This document shows, piece by piece, positions 1 through 5,012 of a DNA stretch of 6,855 nucleotides. The DNA lies in the NCBI GenBank assembly GCA_030067055.1, contig JASJAL010000388.1, positions 1-6,855 on the forward strand. Direction: 5' to 3'. The notes beneath the pieces were generated by a model. It saw nothing but the letters and a program-made list of their open reading frames with translations. It did not search any database and was not told the origin of the DNA. Within the stretch, counting starts at the first letter, position 1. Each line of letters starts with the position of its first letter. The position numbers and the translations under genes are program-made. Origin of the DNA: Kiloniellales bacterium (GTDB lineage: Bacteria > Pseudomonadota > Alphaproteobacteria > Kiloniellales > JAKSBE01).

Positions 1-238
1 CCTCTCGATGCAGAAGGAAGTTCTTCTCCGCGCGACGGGTTTCCAGAATGCCAGCCTGAATCTCCAGCAGGAGGTCTTTTCTTGCGTCATGAATTTCTAT
101 CAGCCCGCGATAGTCTGCGAGCGAGCGATCCAGCGTGCTGTGGTATTGCCAAATCACCGCGAGAAAGAGCACGCCCACCAAACCGAAGCTGAGTCCGATC
201 TTCTCGCCTATGCGCAACTTGCTAAGTAGATATGCCAT
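1..238 (-). CDS. Chemoreceptor-like membrane protein, N-terminal fragment (cut by left window edge)
   Basis: Only the first 79 codons are present; the gene continues beyond base 1. The ATG at 238 is preceded by AAAGGTGA (243-250 on the minus strand), a good ribosome binding site 4 bases away. Residues 1-11 are short and basic (SKLRIGEK), residues about 12-31 form one hydrophobic membrane segment, and then a long charged helix begins with the pattern RRAEKNFLL at residues 68-76. A cytoplasmic stub, one membrane helix and a helical periplasmic sensor starting with an 'RRAEK-F' helix is what I know from methyl-accepting chemotaxis proteins with four-helix or HBM (helical bimodular) ligand domains. 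The signalling half is outside the window, so a histidine kinase or diguanylate cyclase with the same sensor is possible. I see no clear promoter or flagellar-sigma motif upstream. Confidence 0.72.
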   Translation of the reverse strand, partial: MAYLLSKLRIGEKIGLSFGLVGVLFLAVIWQYHSTLDRSLADYRGLIEIHDARKDLLLEIQAGILETRRAEKNFLLHRE

Positions 239-242
239 TTTC

Positions 243-714
243 TCACCTTTGGATGGACCGATGCGGCGCCAGGCACCATCCGGGAAAGTTTACCGACTGT
301 GGTCGAAGAGACCCGTGACCCGCCATTTGGGGCAACCTTCCGTTGGTCCTCGGCTCTTCAATCCCGAACCAAGGCCCTCGTCCACGGATACCTCCGCTCG
401 GGACTTCCGCAATGCTTCGGCAATCTCGCCTGCCTGTCGCTGACACAAATCAATCTTTTCAGAGGCACGAAGCACTTGGCTGCCGAACGTGATTGCCCGT
501 TTTCACTACCGCTGTTGGCTATTGCCTGCCCTCCGCACCCTGCCCGCAGCGGGCCCGGTCGACGCTCAGTTTCGGACGTCAGGGCGCGGAAAGAACCCTA
601 TGCTCAGCCTTTCGGGTCTGCGCTTCGGCTGCCGGTAGACAGGAAATCCAGACTGCCACCCGGAATGGCGCCGAGGCCTATATTCACACCTACCGAAGCC
701 CTCTTCAGAGCCTT
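243..714. other. Gene-poor stretch between chemoreceptor and repeat copy A
   Basis: No convincing gene is visible here on either strand. Open frames exist, but their translations are rich in Arg, Pro and Ser without domain motifs, and none starts with a good ribosome binding site. One piece on the minus strand, about 290-510, reads like a short helical protein segment (SEKIDLCQRQAGEIAEALRK). It has a mixed third-codon base pattern, an upstream in-frame stop and only a GTG start, so it may be the relic of a decayed gene or chance. The part next to 238-250 must hold the leader of the chemoreceptor gene. I found no tRNA, IS end or CRISPR-like repeat. Confidence 0.45.
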
Positions 715-812
715 GGGCGCTATTCGATCAGATGGAATCGCAGTGCAATAAATCTGGCCGGATGTAACGCCCTAACTCCTGAGGGTTGGCGCACGACTCC
801 CGGCCAGACGCG
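715..812 (+). repeat. Structured dispersed repeat, copy A
   Basis: This segment aligns with the reverse complement of 2977-3074 at roughly 80% identity by eye, with only one compensated single-base shift. The longest identical block is 22 bases (756-777, containing CTGGCCGGATGTAACGCCC). The 5' half can fold into a long imperfect hairpin: GGCG..TA..TTCG..CAGAT pairs with ATCTG..CGGA..TAACGCC. A second, very stable hairpin follows at 799-828. No gene-like frame is needed to explain it, and translated frames of both copies look alike only because the DNA is alike. It is best read as an intergenic repeat of REP/MITE type or an RNA-structure element; the family is not one I can name. Compared with copy B the inner stem is degenerate (GCAGTGC in place of GCTTCGC). 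Confidence 0.75.
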
Positions 813-828
813 AGAGCGTCTGATCGGG
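799..828 (+). other. Strong hairpin with GNRA-type loop at the end of repeat copy A
   Basis: CAGACGC (805-811) and GCGTCTG (816-822) are perfect complements around a GAGA tetraloop. The stem extends outward with CCCG (799-802) against CGGG (825-828), separated only by one G-T pair and one C-A mismatch. GAGA fits the GNRA class of RNA tetraloops, which suggests selection at the RNA level. No T-run follows, so it is not a canonical intrinsic terminator on this strand. Copy B has a different GC-rich hairpin at the equivalent place. Confidence 0.6.
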
Positions 829-962
829 AAGTGCGCTGGCAGTCGCGGTCAGCCGGATTGGGCCTTCGATTGCGACAGAGCCGCCACGATTTGCATGGGC
901 AACGCCTCAGGAACTGAGTCGCCTAGGCTCCCGATCTTCCGGGCAATTGAGGCTCCGAGCTG

Positions 963-984
963 CGAGCGCCGAGCTAGGCGCTCG
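963..984 (-). terminator. Hairpin overlapping the stop codon of the membrane protein gene
   Basis: CGAGCGCC (963-970) and GGCGCTCG (977-984) form a perfect 8-bp stem with a 6-base loop, and on the minus strand the TAG stop codon of the upstream gene is the first half of that loop. The stem is strong enough to act in transcription termination or to protect the mRNA 3' end, but no T-run follows on the minus strand, so intrinsic termination is uncertain. Confidence 0.35.
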
Positions 985-2314
985 CCAGCAGGGGCGCTGT
1001 CGCCGGTACGGCTTCGGCCGAAGGGGTCGCACCGCGGGTCGATCGGCGGATTTCAGAGCCGGCAGCTTGGGTCGTCTCGCTTCGGAGACTTGAGGACTTC
1101 CGAGGGGCGAGCAAAGCGTAGAGGACGTGACTGCCAAGGATCGCCAAGGCCAAAGCCACGCCGTAGGCGATGAGAATGGCCGGCGCCGAGACCGTGAAGT
1201 TCAGCTCCTTCGCCGTGCCGATCACGAGCGGTGCATACCAGGAGACGACCGAGACCGCCCCGGACACCAGCATCATGGAACGCTTGGCCTTGGAGGTTCC
1301 ATGGAAGATCGAGAAACCCGCGTTGCGCTTGAGCTCGGGCAAGACCTGCTTGTGGATGTAGAGCCCGTTGAGGCTGAGGATCGCGACGATGGAGATCTTG
1401 GCCCAGACCTTCGGGTTTTCGAGACCGGTCGGGCTCTCAAAGTAGTAGTACAGGAGGAACGAGAGCCCGGATATCCAGAGCAAGAGGATACCGGCAAAAA
1501 CGAAGCTCGAAGCGAAGCGGATGAACTCGAACTGCTCCTTCGAGAACCGACCCGAGCGAAGGCTTCGCGCGATGAAGAGGTCGAGAAGGGTCGCCGTTCC
1601 GACACCCAGGACGAGACCCAGCAGGTGCAAAAGGAGCAGGCCGGTCTTGATCCTGGGCAGCGCAAGGAATTCCCTGAGGGAGGAGACGACGGCCGCGCCC
1701 GAGGGTCCCGACGGTTGGACCAGCGGAAGAACCATCGCCGATCCGGGTGCGGCAGTCCTCTCGGCGAGCCTTGATGGGGTTTCGACGACGAGAACGGCGG
1801 CGGCAGGCTCGATCTTCTGCGACGCGAGCGCGATCCCGGAACCCCCGGCCTTCACAGGACGGTCTTCGTGCGCGTCGCGGTCGAATCTGCCGTCGAGGTC
1901 TTGCCGTACGCTGTCGTTGAAATGCGCGATGTAGTCCGTTCTCAGGACTGCCGGTTCCGCTCGAAATCGTAAAGCGCTGCCGATATCGCGTCGCTGCTGG
2001 TGCTTCGCCGAGCGTTCTATCTGCGGTTCCGAACGGCTGTCGGGGGAGAAGCTGAGATAGACCATGTAGTCAACAGGGCCGTCGCCGATCGCAGGGTCAG
2101 GCTGCGACCAGGCTTGGGCCGGGAGCCAGATGAGAAGGGATAGAAACAAGGAGACGGCGAACAGAATCTCGCCCAAGGCCATCCATCTGGTCCGGCCGGG
2201 CCACCGGGCGAAGGAAATGCAACCGATCGCTTCGATCGGGGTTTTCGCGGCTGCGCTAAACCCAAAGTCAGCGTGCCGCGATGCGACGTCGCCTGTCCAT
2301 GGATCTTTGGTCAT
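974..2314 (-). CDS. Multi-pass membrane protein of unknown function with large periplasmic N-terminal region
   Basis: Counting from the ATG at 2314 the protein has 446 residues. A hydrophobic segment at about 48-68 followed by AQAWSQ looks like a signal peptide or anchor. Residues about 70-220 are hydrophilic, rich in Ala, Arg, Asp and Ser, and without a domain I recognise. Five membrane helices follow at about 224-245, 266-288, 301-323, 345-366 and 376-400, then a Ser/Thr/Ala-rich tail. The helical half carries the phrases LHLLGLVLGVGTATLLDL, NPKVWAKISIVAILSLNG and GSHVLYALL, which I associate with uncharacterised bacterial integral membrane proteins distantly reminiscent of CopD-like cores. 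Three histidines in or at the helices (about 230, 321, 396) could bind metal or heme; that is inference. The start is uncertain: GGGGGG precedes the ATG at 2314, a TTG at 2329 is possible, and an ATG at 2182 directly before the signal-like segment would give a 402-residue protein. It lies 181 bases downstream of the GFA gene and has its own promoter-like region. Confidence 0.7.
   Translation of the reverse strand: MTKDPWTGDVASRHADFGFSAAAKTPIEAIGCISFARWPGRTRWMALGEILFAVSLFLSLLIWLPAQAWSQPDPAIGDGPVDYMVYLSFSPDSRSEPQIERSAKHQQRRDIGSALRFRAEPAVLRTDYIAHFNDSVRQDLDGRFDRDAHEDRPVKAGGSGIALASQKIEPAAAVLVVETPSRLAERTAAPGSAMVLPLVQPSGPSGAAVVSSLREFLALPRIKTGLLLLHLLGLVLGVGTATLLDLFIARSLRSGRFSKEQFEFIRFASSFVFAGILLLWISGLSFLLYYYFESPTGLENPKVWAKISIVAILSLNGLYIHKQVLPELKRNAGFSIFHGTSKAKRSMMLVSGAVSVVSWYAPLVIGTAKELNFTVSAPAILIAYGVALALAILGSHVLYALLAPRKSSSLRSETTQAAGSEIRRSTRGATPSAEAVPATAPLLASA
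2223..2239. other. Perfect short hairpin within the 5' part of the membrane protein gene
   Basis: CCGATCG, loop CTT, CGATCGG form a perfect 7-bp stem. On the plus strand it is followed by GGTTTT, giving a weak terminator look against antisense transcription. It lies between the two candidate starts of the membrane protein gene (2314 and 2182), so it is either within codons or in the leader. Confidence 0.35.
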
Positions 2315-2360
2315 GGCAGCGCCCCCCAATTTCGCCGGGCTGCTTGCCCATGAGCGCTGC

Positions 2361-2429
2361 TACCTGCATTTTTTTGTAGTTGTGACTTTATGGTCTTATA
2401 TAAGAATGCAGGTGTCAAGTGCGCAGGTG
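2361..2429 (-). promoter_or_regulatory. Promoter-like region with a three-fold GCAGGTR repeat upstream of the membrane protein gene
   Basis: On the minus strand a perfect TTGACA (2418-2413) is followed by an AT-rich stretch containing TATATAAG; no ideal -10 box sits at 17 bases, so the promoter is tentative. Around it are three copies of one motif: GCAGGTG at 2423-2429, GCAGGTG at 2408-2414 and, inverted, TACCTGC at 2361-2367. ACCTGCAT (2362-2369) and ATGCAGGT (2406-2413) are perfect 8-bp inverted partners 44 bp apart, about four helical turns, and the two direct copies are 15 bp apart. This spacing suits cooperative binding by a dimeric regulator, whose identity is unknown. Confidence 0.45.
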
Positions 2430-2495
2430 GCACATGGCCATGCACTAGGAGGCGTGGACGGATTTGATCAAGGCGAAGCCTGCCGCAAGTGCGGC

Positions 2496-2888
2496 CTACT
2501 CCTCAGAGCGGCCCGTGGCGTCGCGATCGCGGTCGTAGCGTCTCTTGAGCGGAAACGGCGGCAACCAGGACTCGCGACGGACGATCCAGAGTTCGTAGGT
2601 CGGTCTCAGCTGGTCAGGGGCATCGAGGGATCCCAGGTTCACTTCGATTTCGTCCGCGCTGCGTGAGAACACGGAGGAGCCGCAGCGGGGACAGAAAAAC
2701 CGTCCTGCGTAGTCGCGCGTTTCGCCATCTATCGTCACCGCATCCCGAGGGAACACCGCGGAAGCGTGAAAGAGGGCCCCATGTTGCTTGCGGCAGTCGA
2801 AACAGTGACAAAGGCCGACCCGGTACGGGGGCCCAGAGGCCACGATTCGCACCTTGCCGCAGAGACAACCGCCCGTGAACCGGTCCAT
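2496..2888 (-). CDS. GFA-family (glutathione-dependent formaldehyde-activating enzyme-like / CENP-V) zinc protein
   Basis: A 130-residue protein, the normal size for this single-domain family. All seven family cysteines can be seen: C8 and C10 in GGCLCGKV, C27, C29 and C32 in LCHCFDCRK, and C66 and C69 in FFCPRCGSSVF. A conserved late part, YELWIVRRESWLPPFP (about 98-113), matches the usual WI...P.W ending. Founding members bind glutathione and speed its reaction with formaldehyde, but most relatives are uncharacterised, and this one should be called a GFA-domain protein of unknown substrate. The ATG at 2888 has GGGGAG (2901-2896) 7 bases upstream. A weak promoter precedes it. The product is expected to be cytoplasmic, with no signal peptide. 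The gene is followed by small hairpins without a T-run, then by the promoter region of the membrane protein gene. Confidence 0.9.
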   Translation of the reverse strand: MDRFTGGCLCGKVRIVASGPPYRVGLCHCFDCRKQHGALFHASAVFPRDAVTIDGETRDYAGRFFCPRCGSSVFSRSADEIEVNLGSLDAPDQLRPTYELWIVRRESWLPPFPLKRRYDRDRDATGRSEE

Positions 2889-2922
2889 GATGCGTCTCCC
2901 CAGAAATCAAGCAGGCGGAATG

Positions 2923-2950
2923 CTTACAGCGAACAGCACGGTCGTCGCAA
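2923..2950 (-). promoter_or_regulatory. Possible promoter of the GFA-family gene
   Basis: On the minus strand TTGCGA (2950-2945) and TGTAAG (2928-2923) are 16 bases apart and each match the sigma-70 boxes at four of six positions. The expected start of transcription lies about 30 bases before the ATG. It sits between repeat copy B and the gene. This rests on motif resemblance only. Confidence 0.28.
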
Positions 2951-2976
2951 TTGTCCGCCGCGGGCAGGTGTGCGCC

Positions 2977-3074
2977 CGCGTCTGGCGGGGAGTAGTGCGC
3001 CATACCCTCAAGGGAAGGGCGTTACATCCGGCCAGATGGATCGCGAAGCGATTCCATCCGATCGGATAACGCCC
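2977..3074 (-). repeat. Structured dispersed repeat, copy B (inverted relative to copy A)
   Basis: Reverse-complement partner of 715-812. Its main part, 3021-3070, folds into a nearly complete 50-base hairpin: on the plus strand GTTA(CA)TCCG..C.GATGG-ATCGC pairs with GCGATTCCATC.G..CGGATAAC around a GAA loop. A second hairpin follows at 2959-2980 (CGCGGGC against GCCCGCG, 8-base loop), in the position where copy A has its GAGA hairpin but with different paired bases. The repeat begins at the very end of the PhyH gene: the last G of its TAG stop is the first G of the shared GGGCG. It may work as a 3'-end or termination structure for that gene. Confidence 0.75.
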
Positions 3075-3976
3075 TAGGTCGCCGCCTTCGTTTCGTCGTA
3101 GGTCTGGAAGTCCTTGGCCTTGCCCTGCGACTGGATTTCGTAGATCGATCCGGCTTTTTTCGGCTGGGGCTGGGGGATACGGACCGGCACCGGCACCAAG
3201 CGCGGCTGCCGCGTCGCTTCGCCACAGAGCAGGCGGGCGTCGAAGTCCTCGATGCTGTCGAAGGCCGTCATTCCCCCCATGATCGGAAAGGCGTCTGCCG
3301 CCACCATCTCGTAGAACAGCATCTGCCGGTCGCGCTTCGACCTGTTGAGCGCGGAGCCGTGGAGAAGGCGGGCATGGTGAAGCGAAACGGTGCCCGCGGG
3401 CCCGGCGAGGGCGACGGCATCCTCGGGCGCGTAGCCGGCCTCGGCCAGATTGCAGGCCCCGGCGAAGACGCCGTTCAGATGGTGGTCCAAGACGGGGCCC
3501 TTGTGGGACCCCGGAATCACCTGCAGCGGGCCGTTCTCGAGCGTCATGTCGTCGAAGACAATGCCGACCGCCAGCACGTCGTCGTTGGTGTGGGGATAGA
3601 AGGCGAAGTCCTGGTGCCATTGCACCGGCGCGCCGTACTCCGCCTTCTTCATGTTGAGCTTGGCCGTGTGCAGGCGGAGGTTGGGACCGATCAGGTCCCG
3701 CACCGGGCCCAGGATCAGATCGCCGCGCATCAACTCGTCGAAAAAGTCGCTCTGCAGGTCGGGTCGTTTGATGCGGCGGATGCGCGGCTGGCTGCGCGTA
3801 TGGTGGTCCTCCAGATCGATCCGTTCGTCGCTGGCGTCGATCCTCCTGGCGTGCTCGGAAAGGCGCGCGATCTCGTCGCGGCCCCTGGCAACGGTCTCGG
3901 GAGGCAGATGGCCTTCCAGCACCAGATAGCCGTTCTCGCGATAGGCCTCGCGTTGGGCCGCGCTGAGATACTCCAC
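3074..3976 (-). CDS. PhyH-family Fe(II)/2-oxoglutarate-dependent dioxygenase
   Basis: A 300-residue cytoplasmic oxygenase of the phytanoyl-CoA dioxygenase family, which hydroxylates small molecules using O2 and 2-oxoglutarate. The iron ligands are visible: H121 and D123 in QWHQDF, and H206 in LLHGSALNRS; R217 in the following KRDRQ would hold the 2-oxoglutarate carboxylate. EDGPL-like text appears as ENGPLQVIPGSHKGP (about 148-162), typical of the family core. The C-terminus has a PQPQPKK stretch. The GTG at 3976 is chosen because AGGAG (3988-3984) lies 7 bases before it and the protein then begins directly with the VEYLSAAQREAYRENGYLVLEG helix; a longer ATG reading from 4054 adds an Arg-rich, unlikely leader. 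The gene lies about 100 bases downstream of the GntR gene in the same direction, so co-transcription is likely. Substrate unknown; ectoine hydroxylase and true phytanoyl-CoA hydroxylase are not indicated. Confidence 0.9.
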   Translation of the reverse strand: MEYLSAAQREAYRENGYLVLEGHLPPETVARGRDEIARLSEHARRIDASDERIDLEDHHTRSQPRIRRIKRPDLQSDFFDELMRGDLILGPVRDLIGPNLRLHTAKLNMKKAEYGAPVQWHQDFAFYPHTNDDVLAVGIVFDDMTLENGPLQVIPGSHKGPVLDHHLNGVFAGACNLAEAGYAPEDAVALAGPAGTVSLHHARLLHGSALNRSKRDRQMLFYEMVAADAFPIMGGMTAFDSIEDFDARLLCGEATRQPRLVPVPVRIPQPQPKKAGSIYEIQSQGKAKDFQTYDETKAAT

Positions 3977-4010
3977 CTTCTGACTCCTCGCATCTTCGCG
4001 CCGACAACGG

Positions 4011-4040
4011 ATCATAGCCGGGGAGCCTCGCGGCGGCCAA
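4011..4040 (-). promoter_or_regulatory. Possible internal promoter before the PhyH gene
   Basis: On the minus strand TTGGCC (4040-4035) and TATGAT (4016-4011, five of six matches to the -10 consensus) are 18 bases apart. This could give the PhyH gene its own transcript with a leader of about 30 bases. None of the GntR-type palindromes lies near it. Confidence 0.33.
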
Positions 4041-4076
4041 GCGGCCTGTCGCACGCCTTCGCCCGAGGTGAATCGG

Positions 4077-4793
4077 TCAGATCTCGCCGAATGTTTGGCG
4101 GACCTGCTCCCAGGCCGCCGCCAGGTGGTCCCTGAGCGCCCGTTCGGCGGCGTCGGGATCGCGCAGCAGAATGGCGTCGAAGATCCTGGCGTGCGCTTCG
4201 AAGTTGGCGCGGTTCCGGTCCGGCAGGCGCGGCATCGCCTTCCAGTGGCTGGAGAGCCAGTTCGTATAGGCGCGGTGGATCGAGGGCAGCAGCGGATTCC
4301 CGGGGATTTCGTAAAGGACGCCGTGAAAGGCCATGTCGGTTTCGTAGAAGGTCTCGGAATCTTGAATCGCCGCTTCGTTGGCCGCGAGGGCGTCCTTCAG
4401 CTTCGCGATCTGATCCTTGTTCGCCTCGATCGCCGCCTGCCGGACGAGGGCGGCCTCCGTCATGATCCGCACATCGAAGAGGCTCTTGACCCCGCCGGGC
4501 GCGGACAGCAGGCGCGCGACCACGCTGCCGACGGCCTGAATGGCCGCATCGTACCCGGGCTTGCGGACCACGGGGCGGAAGCGCGGCCGGGCCTCCACCA
4601 GCCCCTTGTTCGACAGCGCGAGGACCGCCTCGCGCACGACCGTTCGGCTGACCCCATAGGTCTGGACGATCTCCCGCTCCGGCGGGAGCGGCTGGCCGTC
4701 GCGCAAGGTCCCGTCCAGGATCTGCTTCTCGAAAATCTGGATCAGGCCATCCGCGGCCCGTGTCGATCTCGCAGCGCCTTTTGCCTCGGTCAT
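4077..4793 (-). CDS. GntR/FadR-subfamily transcription regulator with FCD ligand domain
   Basis: A 238-residue regulator, the usual length for FadR-subfamily proteins. The winged-helix DNA-binding part spans about residues 14-77, with the family signature LPPEREIVQTYGVSRTVVRE and the wing ending ALSNKGLVEARPR. The FCD domain (about 95-225) keeps the metal-binding pattern D153-x3-H157 (DMAFH), H201 (FEAHARIF) and H223 (LRDHL), so it probably binds a metal-chelated organic acid. The start is uncertain. The ATG at 4793 gives a normal N-terminus but AAGGAG touches it, with AGAGGGG 11 bases upstream as the alternative site. An ATG at 4862 would add 23 residues, has no ribosome site and lies inside operator O1, so I reject it. 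The gene is divergent from the enolase-superfamily gene. Palindromes of the FadR type (T.GT...AC.A) surround it, so it probably represses itself and its neighbours. Confidence 0.92.
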   Translation of the reverse strand: MTEAKGAARSTRAADGLIQIFEKQILDGTLRDGQPLPPEREIVQTYGVSRTVVREAVLALSNKGLVEARPRFRPVVRKPGYDAAIQAVGSVVARLLSAPGGVKSLFDVRIMTEAALVRQAAIEANKDQIAKLKDALAANEAAIQDSETFYETDMAFHGVLYEIPGNPLLPSIHRAYTNWLSSHWKAMPRLPDRNRANFEAHARIFDAILLRDPDAAERALRDHLAAAWEQVRQTFGEI

Positions 4794-4861
4794 CTCCTTC
4801 AAGACCCCTCTGAAAGCGCCCGCAAGGCTGCCGGGAAGCGCGGTACCGCAGGGTGCATTCA

Positions 4862-4876
4862 TTTTGTATGACAAAA
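4862..4876. promoter_or_regulatory. Operator O1, likely GntR/FCD regulator site
   Basis: TTTTGT-ATG-ACAAAA is a perfect 6+3+6 palindrome and fits the FadR-subfamily half-site rule T.GT...AC.A. It lies in the leader or promoter of the GntR gene, suggesting autorepression. On the plus strand ATGACA (4868-4873) inside it and CATAAC (4890-4895), 16 bases away, could be a promoter for the divergent enzyme gene, which binding here would block. Confidence 0.7.
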
Positions 4877-4935
4877 ACCGCGCCGAATCCATAACTTGCA
4901 GGGTGTTTTCAAAAATGCTCGACGCAACTCCTCTT

Positions 4936-4950
4936 TTTTGTCATACCAAA
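4936..4950. promoter_or_regulatory. Operator O2, likely GntR/FCD regulator site
   Basis: TTTTGT-CAT-ACCAAA is the same motif as O1 and O3 with one asymmetric position, and an additional T and A on the outside extend the symmetry. It stands 63 bp upstream of the enzyme start and 74 bp centre to centre from O1, about seven helical turns, so DNA looping between two bound dimers is possible. Confidence 0.7.
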
Positions 4951-5012
4951 ACTGAAAAATCTCTGCGGTCCAGGAGAAGGACGGCGGCACATTGGAACCG
5001 GGGTTGGAGGAA

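Noticed and set aside
299..751. 150-codon open frame on the plus strand
   Set aside because: No ribosome site, no recognisable motif, low-information Arg/Pro composition, and it ends inside repeat copy A.
493..1173. 226-codon open frame on the plus strand
   Set aside because: It runs through repeat copy A and antisense to the end of the membrane protein gene. The resemblance to a translation of copy B (NLAGCNAL, WRTTP.QTR) follows from the repeated DNA, not from a protein family.
2130..2666. 178-codon open frame on the plus strand
   Set aside because: It crosses the promoter region and overlaps two well-supported minus-strand genes antisense.
2907..4040. 377-codon open frame on the minus strand
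   Set aside because: It is another frame of the PhyH gene, Arg/Gly/Pro-rich, and runs on through repeat copy B; typical of high-GC DNA.
4068..4871. 267-codon open frame on the plus strand
   Set aside because: It is the antisense shadow of the GntR gene and reads toward operator O1; no domain motif.
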